Shown in pieces: positions 16,845 through 26,607 of a stretch of DNA of 64,000 bases. The stretch covers positions 62,001 to 126,000 of the forward strand of contig JAJFIV010000001.1 in NCBI GenBank assembly GCA_021774625.1. The letters are read 5' to 3'. The position numbers and the translations under genes were made by a program. The DNA comes from Alphaproteobacteria bacterium (GTDB lineage Bacteria > Pseudomonadota > Alphaproteobacteria > Sphingomonadales > JAKSBY01). The notes beneath the pieces are model-generated. The model made no database searches. It saw only the letters and a list, made by a program, of their open reading frames with translations, and had not been told where the DNA came from. Numbering within the stretch: position 1 is the first letter of the stretch; each line of letters starts with the position of its first letter.

Positions 16845-18383
16845 CTATTTCTTCTTTGCAGGCGCTTTTTTTGCCGCCGGTTTTTTTACGGCGGCCGGCG
16901 CCTTTTTAGCAGGAGAAGTCTTAACGGAGGCTTTCTTCGCAGCCGGTTTTTCCTTCGCTGGCGCCGCCGCTTTTTTGGCCGCCGGTTTCTTGCTTGTCTT
17001 TTTTGCTCCGGCCCGGGAACCGGACTGGGGAACGGCGGCATCATCTTCAGATTCCAGCGCCTGTTCCAAAGCTTCCCGCGTGACGGTCCTGTCCTTTACT
17101 TCGGCCAGTTCCAGAATAAAATCGACCACCTTGTCTTCATAGATCGGAGCGCGAAGCTGCGCCATGGCCTGTTCATTATTCCGGTAGAACTCCATGACCT
17201 CTTTTTCCTGGCCGGGATAGCGCCGGGCTTCCTCGGCGACCATCCGGTTCACTTCTTCCTGCCGGATCTGGACATTGTTGTCACGGCCGACTTCCGAAAG
17301 CAGCAGGCCAAGCCGGACCCTGCGCTCGGCCAGCGCCCGGAATTCCGCCCGTTCTTCCTTGCTGTCCGGTTCTTCCTTGTCCTTCAATTCGTCTTCCATC
17401 GCTTCGCCGGACTGAATGGCGTCGCGTTTGATCTGCTCCCAGATTTGCCGGTATTCGATATCGACCATGCCTTCCGGGATATCAAAATCATATTGGGCCG
17501 CCAGAGTATCCAGGAGAACGCGCTTCAGACGGGCCCGCGACATCTGTGCATGCGAGCGTTCAATCTGGCCTTTAATGGTTTCTTTGAGCGCCTTTAAGTC
17601 CTGCAGGCCCATGGCAACCGCAAGGTCATCGTCCACTTTTGCCGCAACCGGCTTCTGAACCTCCTTGACCGTGACATCAAAGGTTGCGGCCTTGCCGGCA
17701 AGATCTGAAGAGCCGTAATTTTCCGGGAAGGTCACTTCGACCTTTTTCTCGTTCCCCGCCTTGGCGCCGATCAGCTGTTCTTCAAAGCCGGGAATAAAAC
17801 TGCCGGAACCAAGTTCAAGCTGCACCCCCTCGCCGGTGCCGCCGTCAAAGGCGGTTCCGTCCATCTTGCCGACAAAATCAATCATGACGGCATCGCCGGC
17901 CTTCGCCTTATAGGTTTTTGCCGCGGCTTCAAACCGCTTCTGGTTTTCCGCAAGGCGTTCGAGATACGCGTCGACATCCTTGTCTTCCGCCGGGGCGACA
18001 AGCCGCTCCAGTTTCAGTTTGGAAAAATCACCGGTCTCGATAACAGGCATAATCTCGATTGCCATGGTAAATTCAAGATCGGAATCCTCCTCATATTTTT
18101 TGATTTCAATCTTGGGCTGGAGCGCCGGCGTGATATCTTTTTCCTTCAGCACTTTTTCCGTCGACTCGGTAACGGTTTCCTCCAGCACCTGACCCATCAT
18201 CGATTTACCGTGCAGTTTGCGCAGCAGCGAAGGCGGCGCCTTGCCGGGCCGGAAACCCGGCATGCGGATTTTATGGCTGAGGTCCTTCAGTAAGAAGTCG
18301 AGTTTCGCATCGATATCCGCCGCGCCGATAATGATTTCATATTCGCGCTTCAGGCCTTTATTGGCGATTTCATTGATTTGCAT
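16845..18383 (-). CDS. tig: Trigger factor with long Ala/Lys-rich tail
   Basis: 512 aa. Ribosome-binding N-domain (signature GFRPGKAPPSLL, about 44-55), FKBP-like PPIase domain (about 160-245, GTGEGVQLELGSGSFIPGFE), helical C-domain, then about 60 residues of Lys/Ala/Pro (from about 452) resembling histone H1-like repeats (KKPAAKKAA). Trigger factors are usually about 430-450 aa, so the tail explains the excess. It folds nascent chains at the ribosome exit. The tail may add nucleic acid affinity (inference). Confidence 0.96.
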   Translation of the reverse strand: MQINEIANKGLKREYEIIIGAADIDAKLDFLLKDLSHKIRMPGFRPGKAPPSLLRKLHGKSMMGQVLEETVTESTEKVLKEKDITPALQPKIEIKKYEEDSDLEFTMAIEIMPVIETGDFSKLKLERLVAPAEDKDVDAYLERLAENQKRFEAAAKTYKAKAGDAVMIDFVGKMDGTAFDGGTGEGVQLELGSGSFIPGFEEQLIGAKAGNEKKVEVTFPENYGSSDLAGKAATFDVTVKEVQKPVAAKVDDDLAVAMGLQDLKALKETIKGQIERSHAQMSRARLKRVLLDTLAAQYDFDIPEGMVDIEYRQIWEQIKRDAIQSGEAMEDELKDKEEPDSKEERAEFRALAERRVRLGLLLSEVGRDNNVQIRQEEVNRMVAEEARRYPGQEKEVMEFYRNNEQAMAQLRAPIYEDKVVDFILELAEVKDRTVTREALEQALESEDDAAVPQSGSRAGAKKTSKKPAAKKAAAPAKEKPAAKKASVKTSPAKKAPAAVKKPAAKKAPAKKK

Positions 18384-18426
18384 GGAAGCCGTTCTTTCCC
18401 GTCTATTCTCTTAAATAATCCTATCA

Positions 18427-18511
18427 TGGTGCGGGCGGAGGGATTTGAACCCCCACGTCCGAAGACACTGGCACCTAAAGCCAGCGCGTCTACCAGTTCC
18501 GCCACGCCCGC
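18427..18511 (-). tRNA. tRNA-Leu (TAG)
   Basis: 85-nt class II tRNA with encoded CCA. Acceptor GCGGGCG/CGCCCGC, anticodon arm CTGGC-TTTAGGT-GCCAG giving anticodon TAG, and a long variable arm as expected for Leu. Confidence 0.95.
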
Positions 18512-18643
18512 TCAGGACTGAAGTCCTGGTATTCATTTATTTTCAGGGCGCATCATCCCCAAATTTTTCGGTAAGGCAACACCTGATTCCAGCGCCGCCT
18601 CCTATAACATATCTTTTTTCGAAAAAACCAGCGGCTTCGGTTA

Positions 18644-20122
18644 TTATTTTAGCAGATCACACAGGACATCCGGAATGCCGGCGATAATATCTTCACTGAT
18701 CAGGCCGGGGCCAAAGCGTTTCGCTGCCTCGCCATGGATCCAGACTGCGGCGGCGGCGGCATCCATCGGCGGCATGCCCTGCGCCAGAAGGCCCGCAATC
18801 ATCCCGGCCAGCACGTCGCCGGAACCGGCCGTGGCAAGACCGGGTGGCGCATTGGTATTGACAACGGCCGCGCCTTCGGGCGAGGCGATTGTGGTGTCCG
18901 GCCCCTTATAGACAATGACGGCGCCTGAACGGCGCGCCGCTTCGCGGGTCACGCTGATCTTGTCGCCGCTTTTAACAAGCGCGGGAAAGAGGCGTGCGAA
19001 CTCACCGCCGTGTGGCGTCATGACCGTCGGGCCACGGACCGCCTTGAACAGGGTATTTTCGTCTTTTTCAAATACCGATATGGCGTCGGCATCCAGCACG
19101 GTATTCCTGCCTGTCGCCAAGGCCGCAAGGACACGGTCCCTGGTAAGCGGACCGACTCCGTTGGCGGGCCCCAGCAACAGCGTGTTCATTCGCTGATCCT
19201 TTAAAAGCCCGGTAAAATCAGCCTCACCGGCAAGCGCCGTGAGCATGATGGACGTCAGATGCGCGGCATGCGCCGGCAGCGCATCCGGCGGCGCCGCAAT
19301 CGTGACAAGCCCCGAGCCGATGCGCAGCGCGGCCTGCGCGGCGAGCCGGATGGCTCCGGTCGATGTCATGCCGCCGCTGACGGCAAGCGTATGCCCGCGG
19401 TGATATTTATGGCCTAGCGGATCGGGCCGCGGAAAGCTTTCCAGCCAGAACGCCGGCGCGTTCTCGAATGTGCGGGGTTTGAGGGCCGTCAATGTCTCAT
19501 TGGAAATTCCAATATCCCTGACCATGATCCGGCCGCAGTAAAACCGGCCCGGCGCCAGAACATGCCCCCATTTTTTGCGGAAAAATGTGACGGTCATATA
19601 AGCGGAAAAAGCTTCGCCCAGCGCCTCCCCGCTATTGCCGGATATGCCCGAGGGAATATCCACCGCGATGCGCAGGGCATTGGAACGATTTGCCGCCGCG
19701 ATAATTTCTGCCGCCCTGCCATCAATGGGCCGCGAAAGGCCTGTCCCGAACAGCGCATCCACAATGACCCCGGCATCCGTCAGAAGATCAGGGCTGAGCG
19801 GCCGCACGCCCTCCCCCCATTCCGCCGCTTTTGCCGCGGCATCGCCTTTAAGCGCGGCAAGCTCCCCCAAAAGACCAATGCGGACTGTCCAGCCTTTTTC
19901 CTTCAGGTGACGGGCAATGACAAATCCGTCCCCGCCGTTATTTCCCGGCCCGCACAGGATCGCGGCCCTGGCCGGTTCGCGGATTTTCATGATTTCTTCG
20001 GCAACGGCCCGCCCGGCGTTTTCCATCAGCGCGGAGCCTGTGACGCCGCCTTCAATGGTCAGCCCGTCGGCCTTTGCCATCTGCTGGTTATTGAGGAGGA
20101 TATGCCGGCTGTCCTGATCCAT
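18644..20122 (-). CDS. nnr: Bifunctional NAD(P)HX epimerase/dehydratase
   Basis: 492 aa. The N-terminal half is the YjeF_N epimerase (LCGPGNNGGDGFVIARHL at about 56-73). The C-terminal half is the ADP-dependent dehydratase of ribokinase-like fold (MTPHGGEFARLF; GSGDVLAGMIAGLLAQG). Together they repair hydrated NADH and NADPH. Length is normal for the fused enzyme. Not obviously in an operon; tRNA-Leu follows. Confidence 0.95.
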   Translation of the reverse strand: MDQDSRHILLNNQQMAKADGLTIEGGVTGSALMENAGRAVAEEIMKIREPARAAILCGPGNNGGDGFVIARHLKEKGWTVRIGLLGELAALKGDAAAKAAEWGEGVRPLSPDLLTDAGVIVDALFGTGLSRPIDGRAAEIIAAANRSNALRIAVDIPSGISGNSGEALGEAFSAYMTVTFFRKKWGHVLAPGRFYCGRIMVRDIGISNETLTALKPRTFENAPAFWLESFPRPDPLGHKYHRGHTLAVSGGMTSTGAIRLAAQAALRIGSGLVTIAAPPDALPAHAAHLTSIMLTALAGEADFTGLLKDQRMNTLLLGPANGVGPLTRDRVLAALATGRNTVLDADAISVFEKDENTLFKAVRGPTVMTPHGGEFARLFPALVKSGDKISVTREAARRSGAVIVYKGPDTTIASPEGAAVVNTNAPPGLATAGSGDVLAGMIAGLLAQGMPPMDAAAAAVWIHGEAAKRFGPGLISEDIIAGIPDVLCDLLK

Positions 20123-20221
20123 GGTTTTTTCCTCGACAAAAGTTGTAACTGGCTTTCACCGGTCTATAGTGTAATATCCGGCCGGGCTTACCGGACGTTG
20201 TAGCGTAGCAGGGGTTTTACC

Positions 20222-20395
20222 ATGACATATACACGTAGCAGACAATTCACCTATATTATTGTCTTTTGCAGTTCTTTGGTACTCTCAGCTTGCTCGATAT
20301 TTCAGGAAGAGACAAGGGATACCGGCACCGTCCCGAGGGATGAATTCGGCAATCCCATTCTAAATAGGGATACCGGCGGGGACGCACCTGATTGA
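20222..20395 (+). CDS. Small predicted lipoprotein, 57 aa
   Basis: Starts at ATG 20222 behind a purine-rich GCAGGGG and runs to TGA. Residues 1-24 form a lipoprotein signal with lipobox LSAC (Cys24). The mature part, beginning CSIFQEETRDTG, is short, acidic and Asp/Gly/Thr-rich. It is divergent from nnr. No family recognised; it would be anchored in the envelope if made. Confidence 0.55.
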   Translation: MTYTRSRQFTYIIVFCSSLVLSACSIFQEETRDTGTVPRDEFGNPILNRDTGGDAPD

Positions 20396-20408
20396 TAGAG
20401 CGGGAAAA

Positions 20409-20486
20409 TGGGGCGAGTGACCGGAATTGAACCGGCGACCTCTAGAATCACAATCTAGCGCTCTAACCAATTGAGCTACACCCGCC
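20409..20486 (-). tRNA. tRNA-His (GTG)
   Basis: 78 nt including the extra 5' G (G-1) facing C73, the tRNA-His identity pair, and encoded CCA. Anticodon arm CTAGA-TTGTGAT-TCTAG gives anticodon GTG. Confidence 0.95.
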
Positions 20487-20696
20487 ATAGGAACGGCGCC
20501 CTGTTTAACCGGTGGACCCGATGGGGTCAAGCGGCATTGGTCCTGCTCAAATCGACCAGGCGGCGACTGGTAGTGCCTATAATTCAGGCACAGGGGTCAT
20601 GGATTAATCAGTGATGCGCCCGCGTCACCCCTTCGGAGCAAGCGCCGTTTTGGGAATTTCTTTTGGATTCAAATGGTTGAAAATTACAGATCCATC

Positions 20697-20712
20697 TGGC
20701 ACGGCCTGTGCA
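20697..20712 (+). promoter_or_regulatory. Sigma-54 (RpoN) promoter of glnB-glnA
   Basis: TGGCACGGCCTGTGCA matches the consensus TGGCACRNNNNTTGCW at every fixed base except one (G for T just before the -12 TGC). It lies 37 bp upstream of the glnB ATG. Nitrogen-dependent, NtrC-activated control of glnBA is well known in this class; the NtrC site was not resolved. Confidence 0.75.
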
Positions 20713-20730
20713 TTATTGGAGTGACCATAA

Positions 20731-21087
<357 letters not shown>

Positions 21088-21128
21088 CAAAAATGTATAA
21101 AACCATTGAGAGTTTTAAACGAGGAACC

Positions 21129-22559
21129 ATGACCATGCCGAACTTTATCGATTTATCGCCCGCCAAATTTGTAAAAATGCTGAAGGATGAGGAATACCGC
21201 CTGGTTGATCTGCGCTTTACCGACCCCCGGGGGAAATGGCACCACCTGACCATGGATGCAGATGTGGTGGATGAGGATATGCTGGATGACGGCATTATGT
21301 TTGACGGCTCATCCATTGCCGGATGGAAAGCCATCAATGAATCGGACATGATTTTGCGCCCGGACCTCAGCCATGTGACTGCAGACCCGTTTACCGCCCA
21401 GCCGACGCTGGTGGTTTTTTGCGATATTGATGAGCCTTCCACCGGTCAGGCCTATGGCCGCGATCCGCGCGGCACCGCCAAACGGGCCGAGGAATACCTG
21501 AAATTCACGGGGATTGGCGATGCCGCCTATTTCGGCCCGGAACCGGAATTTTTTGTCTTTGACGATGTCCGGTTTGAACTGGGCTATAACACGGCGATGT
21601 ATCGCCTCGACGATATCGAAGGCCCCTACAATTCCGCCAAGCAATACCCCGACGGCAATTACGGCCACCGGCCCCAGGCAAAGGGGGGCTACTTTCCGGT
21701 CGCGCCCGTTGATTCCGCCTTCGACATGCGCAGTGAAATGGTTAGTGTGATGAAGGACATGGGCCTGCCGATGGATAAACATCACCATGAAGTGGCGGCC
21801 AGCCAGCACGAGCTTGGCATGATGTTCGGCAGCATGATCGAGACCGCCGACCGGGTGCAGATCTATAAATATGTGGTGCACCAGGTGGCCCATACTTACG
21901 GCAAGACGGCAACCTTCATGCCGAAGCCGGTGGCGCAGGATAACGGCTCGGGCATGCATGTTCACCAGTCGATCTGGAAAGAGGGCAAGCCGCTGTTCGC
22001 CGGCAGCGGTTATGCCGACCTTTCCGACACCGCGCTTTATTATATCGGCGGCATCATCAAGCACGCCAAGGCGCTGAACGCCTTCACCAACCCGGCCACT
22101 AACAGTTACAAGCGCCTGACGCCGGGCTTTGAAGCGCCGGTCCTGCTGGCCTATTCGGGCCGCAACCGGTCGGCATCCTGCCGCATCCCCTACGCCACCA
22201 GCCCCAAGGCGAAGCGGGTGGAAATCCGTTTCCCGGATGGTTTGTCCAACCCCTATCTCGCCTTTTCCGCCATGCTGATGGCCGGGCTTGACGGGATTGA
22301 AAACCGCATTCACCCGGGCGATCCGATGGACAAGGACCTTTACGCCCTGCCGCCGGAAGAACTGGAAAATGTGCCGACGGTCTGCGGCTCCTTGCGGGAA
22401 GCCCTCACATCGCTTGATCTTGACCGCGATTTTCTGAAAAAAGGCGATGTCTTTACCGACGATCAGCTGGATGCCTATACCGATCTGAAATGGCGGGAAG
22501 TGTTCGAATATGAACTGACCCCGCACCCGATCGAATTCAAGATGTATTATTCATCCTGA
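21129..22559 (+). CDS. glnA: Glutamine synthetase type I
   Basis: 476 aa. Start chosen at ATG 21129 behind GAGGAA; an ATG two codons later is also possible. GS-I motifs: DGSSIAGW near the N-terminus, ATP-binding [16 protein letters not shown], and the adenylylation region [10 protein letters not shown] with its Tyr. It makes glutamine from glutamate, ammonia and ATP as a dodecamer. Co-transcribed with glnB (41-bp gap). Confidence 0.98.
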   Translation: MTMPNFIDLSPAKFVKMLKDEEYRLVDLRFTDPRGKWHHLTMDADVVDEDMLDDGIMFDGSSIAGWKAINESDMILRPDLSHVTADPFTAQPTLVVFCDIDEPSTGQAYGRDPRGTAKRAEEYLKFTGIGDAAYFGPEPEFFVFDDVRFELGYNTAMYRLDDIEGPYNSAKQYPDGNYGHRPQAKGGYFPVAPVDSAFDMRSEMVSVMKDMGLPMDKHHHEVAASQHELGMMFGSMIETADRVQIYKYVVHQVAHTYGKTATFMPKPVAQDNGSGMHVHQSIWKEGKPLFAGSGYADLSDTALYYIGGIIKHAKALNAFTNPATNSYKRLTPGFEAPVLLAYSGRNRSASCRIPYATSPKAKRVEIRFPDGLSNPYLAFSAMLMAGLDGIENRIHPGDPMDKDLYALPPEELENVPTVCGSLREALTSLDLDRDFLKKGDVFTDDQLDAYTDLKWREVFEYELTPHPIEFKMYYSS

Positions 22560-22573
22560 TGCCCGTCACCCTG

Positions 22574-22595
22574 CCCTCTCCCCGCCGGGAGAGGG
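22574..22595 (+). terminator. Perfect hairpin downstream of glnA
   Basis: Arms CCCTCTCCC and GGGAGAGGG with a 4-nt loop, 15 bp after the glnA stop. There is no T-tract, so it may be an mRNA-stabilising or attenuating structure rather than a classical terminator. Confidence 0.35.
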
Positions 22596-22619
22596 GATAT
22601 GGGGCCTTGATAGTGGCGT

Positions 22620-22970
22620 TCAGTTTACCGTGGGGCGGACACGGCCGCGGGGGAGATCCATGCAGCGGCGGTGGAGATTATCCGTGTCTTTGGCTTTGAC
22701 GGCCCGGCCACGCTTGTCTTTGTGGTAGAACGCAGGGTCGAGCAATGCGCCCTGGGAAATAATCCGGCGGTCCGTCTGCTCGCCATCACGGATAAGAATG
22801 GCATGGGGCAAATCAATGCCGCGCGGGATAAAAACTTTCTCTACAATCCATACGGACCGCAGGGAATGCGTCTGGAAAAAGCGATCCCCCGCCTTAAGTG
22901 GAGCCTTCGCATTATCGCCACGCAACTGAAATGCCGGCGGCACTCGGTCCTTAAATTTAAAGCCATCCAT
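22620..22970 (-). CDS. Hypothetical protein (small, conserved-looking)
   Basis: 116 aa, convergent with glnA. The middle reads as a real protein: KAGDRFFQTHSLRSVWIVEK, then GIDLPHAILIRDGEQTDRR and ALLDPAFYHK. This recalls short alphaproteobacterial proteins in which 'F-x-x-S-VW-V' is followed by 'P-H-x-x-L-x-R'; that is memory only. No function known. The C-terminus is basic. Confidence 0.6.
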   Translation of the reverse strand: MDGFKFKDRVPPAFQLRGDNAKAPLKAGDRFFQTHSLRSVWIVEKVFIPRGIDLPHAILIRDGEQTDRRIISQGALLDPAFYHKDKRGRAVKAKDTDNLHRRCMDLPRGRVRPTVN

Positions 22971-23243
22971 GATATTACCAGCCCAGTTAGGGTCGATTTC
23001 ATGATCGGACCCCGTTATATTTTTTTTATTATCTTACGAAATCAAGTTTTTTTCAAGTAACATTTCATTAACCATGTCAGGCACTTCTCGCAATTACTTC
23101 AACTTTGTAGCCAAGGCGCGGAAATCAACGTCCACTTAGAGCGCAATTAGGAAATATTTACTATTTGCGGGCTAAAAAAATAGCGGGGGTAAAAACAAAC
23201 ATGAGTGGCATAAATGCGTCAGCCCCAAAAAACACAGGATGAA

Positions 23244-23717
23244 ATGGCTGATCTTCAGGAAAGGCTCAGGGATTCCAATGTCAATGAGCATTCTTTCCTC
23301 GCTACCGACTATCTGAATCATTTCAATGAAATCCTCATGCTGATCGAGATGCTGCCGGAAATGCCGGAAATGGCGGAAGAGCTGTTTGAATGGCAGCCCA
23401 AATCCTACGAACAGCATTTTCTTGATTCCGGCCTGCCGGAAGCCGGGCTCGCCATTGAGGCTTATTCACATTGTCTGCCCGATCATCGGGAAACATTCGA
23501 TTTGCTGGTGAGCATACTTGACGAAAGCATTCTTCAACTGATGGGCAGGATCAAAGCGATTGCCGGAGCGGATGCCGAAAGCGCCTATAAACGCCTGATT
23601 CCCGATGCCGTGGCGGAAATGCATGAAACCCTGAACCAGATCAACGCCGTCATCAACGCCCGGGGCAACGGTCTCGATCAGGACCATATCGATCAACTGA
23701 TCGACAGTGATTTTTAG
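23244..23717 (+). CDS. Hypothetical soluble helical protein
   Basis: 157 aa from ATG 23244, chosen because AGGA lies 5 bases upstream; an in-frame ATG at 23214 would add ten residues but has poor ribosome-binding context. The sequence is acidic and predicted helical (SFLATDYLNHFNEILMLIEM; QHFLDSGLPEAGLAIEAYSH). It is cytoplasmic, with no signal or membrane segment. I do not recognise a characterised family. Confidence 0.7.
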   Translation: MADLQERLRDSNVNEHSFLATDYLNHFNEILMLIEMLPEMPEMAEELFEWQPKSYEQHFLDSGLPEAGLAIEAYSHCLPDHRETFDLLVSILDESILQLMGRIKAIAGADAESAYKRLIPDAVAEMHETLNQINAVINARGNGLDQDHIDQLIDSDF

Positions 23718-23832
23718 CACGCTGCGGCTTGCCGCAAAAATCTTCACTTTCGCCGCAAAAAGATTATAGTCGCCGTATCAAATATTGTAGGAAAATTGCT
23801 GTCCTGCATGATTTCAGATCAAGGGATTTTTT

Positions 23833-25029
23833 ATGTCGCCCAGGCTGGTTCCGCTGTCCCTCATCTCAGCCGCCATCATTTTTACCACTCCCGCCGCAGC
23901 GCAGCGGGCTCAGTCCGCTGACTGCGCCATGCGGGATTCCGCGCGCTTTGGCGAGCATCTGGGCATCGAGGAAAGCGTCCATGCCCGCTTTCATGTGGAA
24001 ATTGCCGCTGACGGCCTCGACCTGCCTTGGGGCATGGTTTTCCTTTCCAGCACGGAAGCGCTGATCACCGAAAAACATGCCGGCTGCATCACTCGGGCGA
24101 ACCTTGAAACCGGCCACCTGACCCCGCTGCAGAATGCCCCCGCGGTTTACGGCAAGGGCGGCGCCGGTATGCTGGATATCGAATTGCATCCGGATTACCG
24201 GACGAACGGCTGGATCTATTTTTCCTATTCCATCGACACCGAAGCCGGCACAACCCTGGTGGTCGACCGGGCGCGTTTGGATGGTGATTCCCTTGCCGGC
24301 CGGGAACGGCTTTTCACCGTCCGGCCCGCCGTCAGGGACAGCGACAATCATCATGGCGGACGGCTGGCGCTGAAAGACGGCTATCTTTTTATCACCATGG
24401 GCGAGCGCTATGACCTGAAGGAGGATGCGCAGGGTCTGGATACCCACCATGGCAAGGTTATCCGTATTTTTGACGACGGCCGGGTGCCGGAGGACAATCC
24501 CTTTGTAAACACGCCTGGCGCGCTGCCGGAAATCTGGTCCCTGGGGCACAGAAACCCGCAGGGCATGACCCTGAACCCCTTAACAGGCGTGATCTGGGAA
24601 CATGAGCACGGCCCCAAAGGCGGCGACGAGATCAACATCATCCGCCGCGGCGTCAATTACGGCTGGCCGGCGATAACCTATGGCCGCGAATATTCCGGCG
24701 AGAAAATGGGGAATGGCCTGACCCGAATGGACGGCATGGCGCAGCCCGTCTACTATTATATTCCCTCTATTGCGCCGAGCGGCATGGATTTTTATACCGG
24801 TGACGCGTTTCCGGGCTGGAAGGGGAATCTGTTTATCGGCGCCATGGCCAAAACCCATCTGAACAGGCTTGTGTTGGAAGACAACCGGATTGCCCGGGAG
24901 GAACGGCTGCTCGGTGATTTTAACTGGCGCGTGCGGGCGGTGCGGGAAGGGCCCGACGGATTCCTCTATCTCGCCGTCGATGAGGGTCTGATCCTGCGCC
25001 TGCGCCCGGCCGGCATAGACGAGCAGTAA
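23833..25029 (+). CDS. Periplasmic PQQ-dependent sugar dehydrogenase
   Basis: 398 aa with a signal peptide (cut after TTPAAA or nearby). It is a GSDH/YliI-type beta-propeller: LDLPWGMVFL near the start, DNHHGGRLAL with the likely catalytic His, SLGHRNPQGM, and HGPKGGDEINII followed by NYGWPAITYG. It oxidises aldoses (or related polyols) with PQQ in the periplasm; the substrate is not predictable. It stands alone; PQQ biosynthesis genes are not in the window. Confidence 0.88.
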   Translation: MSPRLVPLSLISAAIIFTTPAAAQRAQSADCAMRDSARFGEHLGIEESVHARFHVEIAADGLDLPWGMVFLSSTEALITEKHAGCITRANLETGHLTPLQNAPAVYGKGGAGMLDIELHPDYRTNGWIYFSYSIDTEAGTTLVVDRARLDGDSLAGRERLFTVRPAVRDSDNHHGGRLALKDGYLFITMGERYDLKEDAQGLDTHHGKVIRIFDDGRVPEDNPFVNTPGALPEIWSLGHRNPQGMTLNPLTGVIWEHEHGPKGGDEINIIRRGVNYGWPAITYGREYSGEKMGNGLTRMDGMAQPVYYYIPSIAPSGMDFYTGDAFPGWKGNLFIGAMAKTHLNRLVLEDNRIAREERLLGDFNWRVRAVREGPDGFLYLAVDEGLILRLRPAGIDEQ

Positions 25030-25154
25030 AATAATAGAGTCTTTTCGGAATAGATTGACCCATTTGATGACTGGAGAGGGCCGCCTGGCTGCGTTGCGGC
25101 TCAGCCCGAACCGAGTATGACAAAGGAACCCTTGCGGGCGGACGGGGCTTTACT

Positions 25155-26024
25155 TCAATTGTATAAAAACCGGCGATTGGGATAATCCAGTAAAATCACT
25201 CTGCCGGCAAAGACATCCGGGCCCAGAATCACCGCAGGGCCGAACTTCAGTTTCAGTGACGCAAACACCGGAAGGTCGGCAATAGCCAATTCAGGCAGCT
25301 GTATAACCTGATCTGCCAAGGCAAAAGAAACATCCCGGATGGTCCTTGCCGCGATAGAAATTCCGCCGGCGCCATTGATTGTTATGGTCGGCGTTTTTGA
25401 CAATCGCCCGGTATCCAGCAGGCGGGCAGTGGCCTTATTCGCAACGGCGAACCCCGCGCCGGTATCCAGGATCGCTGTCACATCGCTGCCGGAAATGCTG
25501 ATTAGAATACTCGGCAGACCCCCTTGCAATGGCTGGAGTGCGGCATGCGTCCAGCTGTCATTCTGGGCCGGGATAGCGTCACCGGTGGAATAAAATCGCA
25601 ACCGGTTTTCCCTGAAATCAAACAAAACAGGCTGCACCCGAAAGACATCCATCCCCAGCACGCCGTCAATGTTTTTTTCGCTGAGCCGCCGGCGCACAAT
25701 GCCCAATGCATGGGGTAACCGCACGTCCCGCCCGGCAACTTTGATCCGGCCGACCTGGTAGATATCGGCCCTGCCCTGCCCGCCCGCCGCGTTAAATCCA
25801 ATATTTTCCCTGATCCGTTGCAGATCCAGACGCCGGGCCAGATCCTGCGACAAACTGGTGCTGGACGCGGCGGTATCAATCAGAAAAGGAAACGGCCCCT
25901 GGCCATTGACCATCACTGGCACGGTATAGCGTCCGCTTGCGAGCCGTTCCAATTCCGCCACTTCCGGCTGGGCCTTCGCAACATCCGCAAGCAGCAGAAA
26001 AAGGACGGAAAGAGTGATCCGCAC
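25155..26024 (-). CDS. Retropepsin-like aspartic protease, exported
   Basis: 289 aa starting at GTG, with a signal peptide (cut after AKA). Two aspartic half-sites are visible: FPFLIDTAASSTSLS (DTA) and VTAILDTGAGFAVANKAT (DTG), suggesting an internal duplication forming a pepsin-like pair in one chain. The DTA site departs from the canonical DTG/DSG. Its GTG overlaps the stop of the cupin gene by one base (TAGTG), so the two are co-translated. Confidence 0.75.
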   Translation of the reverse strand: MRITLSVLFLLLADVAKAQPEVAELERLASGRYTVPVMVNGQGPFPFLIDTAASSTSLSQDLARRLDLQRIRENIGFNAAGGQGRADIYQVGRIKVAGRDVRLPHALGIVRRRLSEKNIDGVLGMDVFRVQPVLFDFRENRLRFYSTGDAIPAQNDSWTHAALQPLQGGLPSILISISGSDVTAILDTGAGFAVANKATARLLDTGRLSKTPTITINGAGGISIAARTIRDVSFALADQVIQLPELAIADLPVFASLKLKFGPAVILGPDVFAGRVILLDYPNRRFLYN

Positions 26025-26491
26025 TATTTTTCAATGGCCCGTTCCGGCAGACCGGCAAAGCCGGGGGCACCCTCACCGCCCGGCACCCAGATTGTCAGAA
26101 CCGTGGCTGGTTCCTTGCTATGGACGGAATGGGAGACCGTATCGCCCGGCTTGACGATCCCGACTTCGCCCGGCCCCAATATCGCATCCACCCCGTTGAC
26201 AGTGTGGCCGAAACGTCCGGACAGCACATAAAAGATCTCAATCGCGCCATGCAGATGGCCGCTGCCCGCATATCCCGGCGGAAAGGTCAGTTCGGCGATC
26301 TTGACGTCTTCGCTGCCGAGATTGGCCGCTTCCACCAATATCTTCGCCATAAACGTCCCGCCCGGCGCTTCAAAAATCCTGGTGCCTTTGGTGGTATAAT
26401 CATAGCCGGGCTTTTCTTCCTGCGCCAAAACACCTCCGGCCAGAAGTAAGGCGGTCAGGCCAAATGTAACCAGAATTGTCTTTATTTTCAT
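26024..26491 (-). CDS. Exported cupin-domain protein
   Basis: 155 aa from the internal ATG giving MKIKTILVTFGLTALLLAGG, a clear signal peptide; upstream in-frame codons are not protein-like. A single cupin_2 fold is seen, with metal-site motif HLHGAIEIFYVLSG and second motif GPGEVGIVKPGDTVSHSVHS. Possible binding protein, isomerase or dioxygenase; no substrate can be named. Couples to the retropepsin-like gene downstream. Confidence 0.8.
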   Translation of the reverse strand: MKIKTILVTFGLTALLLAGGVLAQEEKPGYDYTTKGTRIFEAPGGTFMAKILVEAANLGSEDVKIAELTFPPGYAGSGHLHGAIEIFYVLSGRFGHTVNGVDAILGPGEVGIVKPGDTVSHSVHSKEPATVLTIWVPGGEGAPGFAGLPERAIEK

Positions 26492-26557
26492 ATCGCAGAC
26501 TCCATTGCTGTCGTCTACGGAGTATAGGAAAAAAATATCGGGATGCCAAACAAAGAA

Positions 26558-26585
26558 GGCGCCGGTATTCTGCAATACCGGCACC
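26558..26585 (-). terminator. Hairpin downstream of the PEP-CTERM gene
   Basis: Twelve-bp stem (GGCGCCGGTATT with AATACCGGCACC, one wobble) and 4-nt loop, followed on the minus strand by a T-rich but interrupted tract, 23 bp past the stop codon. Confidence 0.5.
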
Positions 26586-26607
26586 CCTTCCCTACAGCTT
26601 GATATTC

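Noticed and set aside
21309-22526. 405-codon open frame antisense to glnA
   Set aside because: Shadow of glnA, with biased composition.
22671-23060. Plus-strand open frame opposite the 116-aa hypothetical gene
   Set aside because: The minus-strand frame has more protein-like composition; this one ends in a poorly coding AT-rich stretch.
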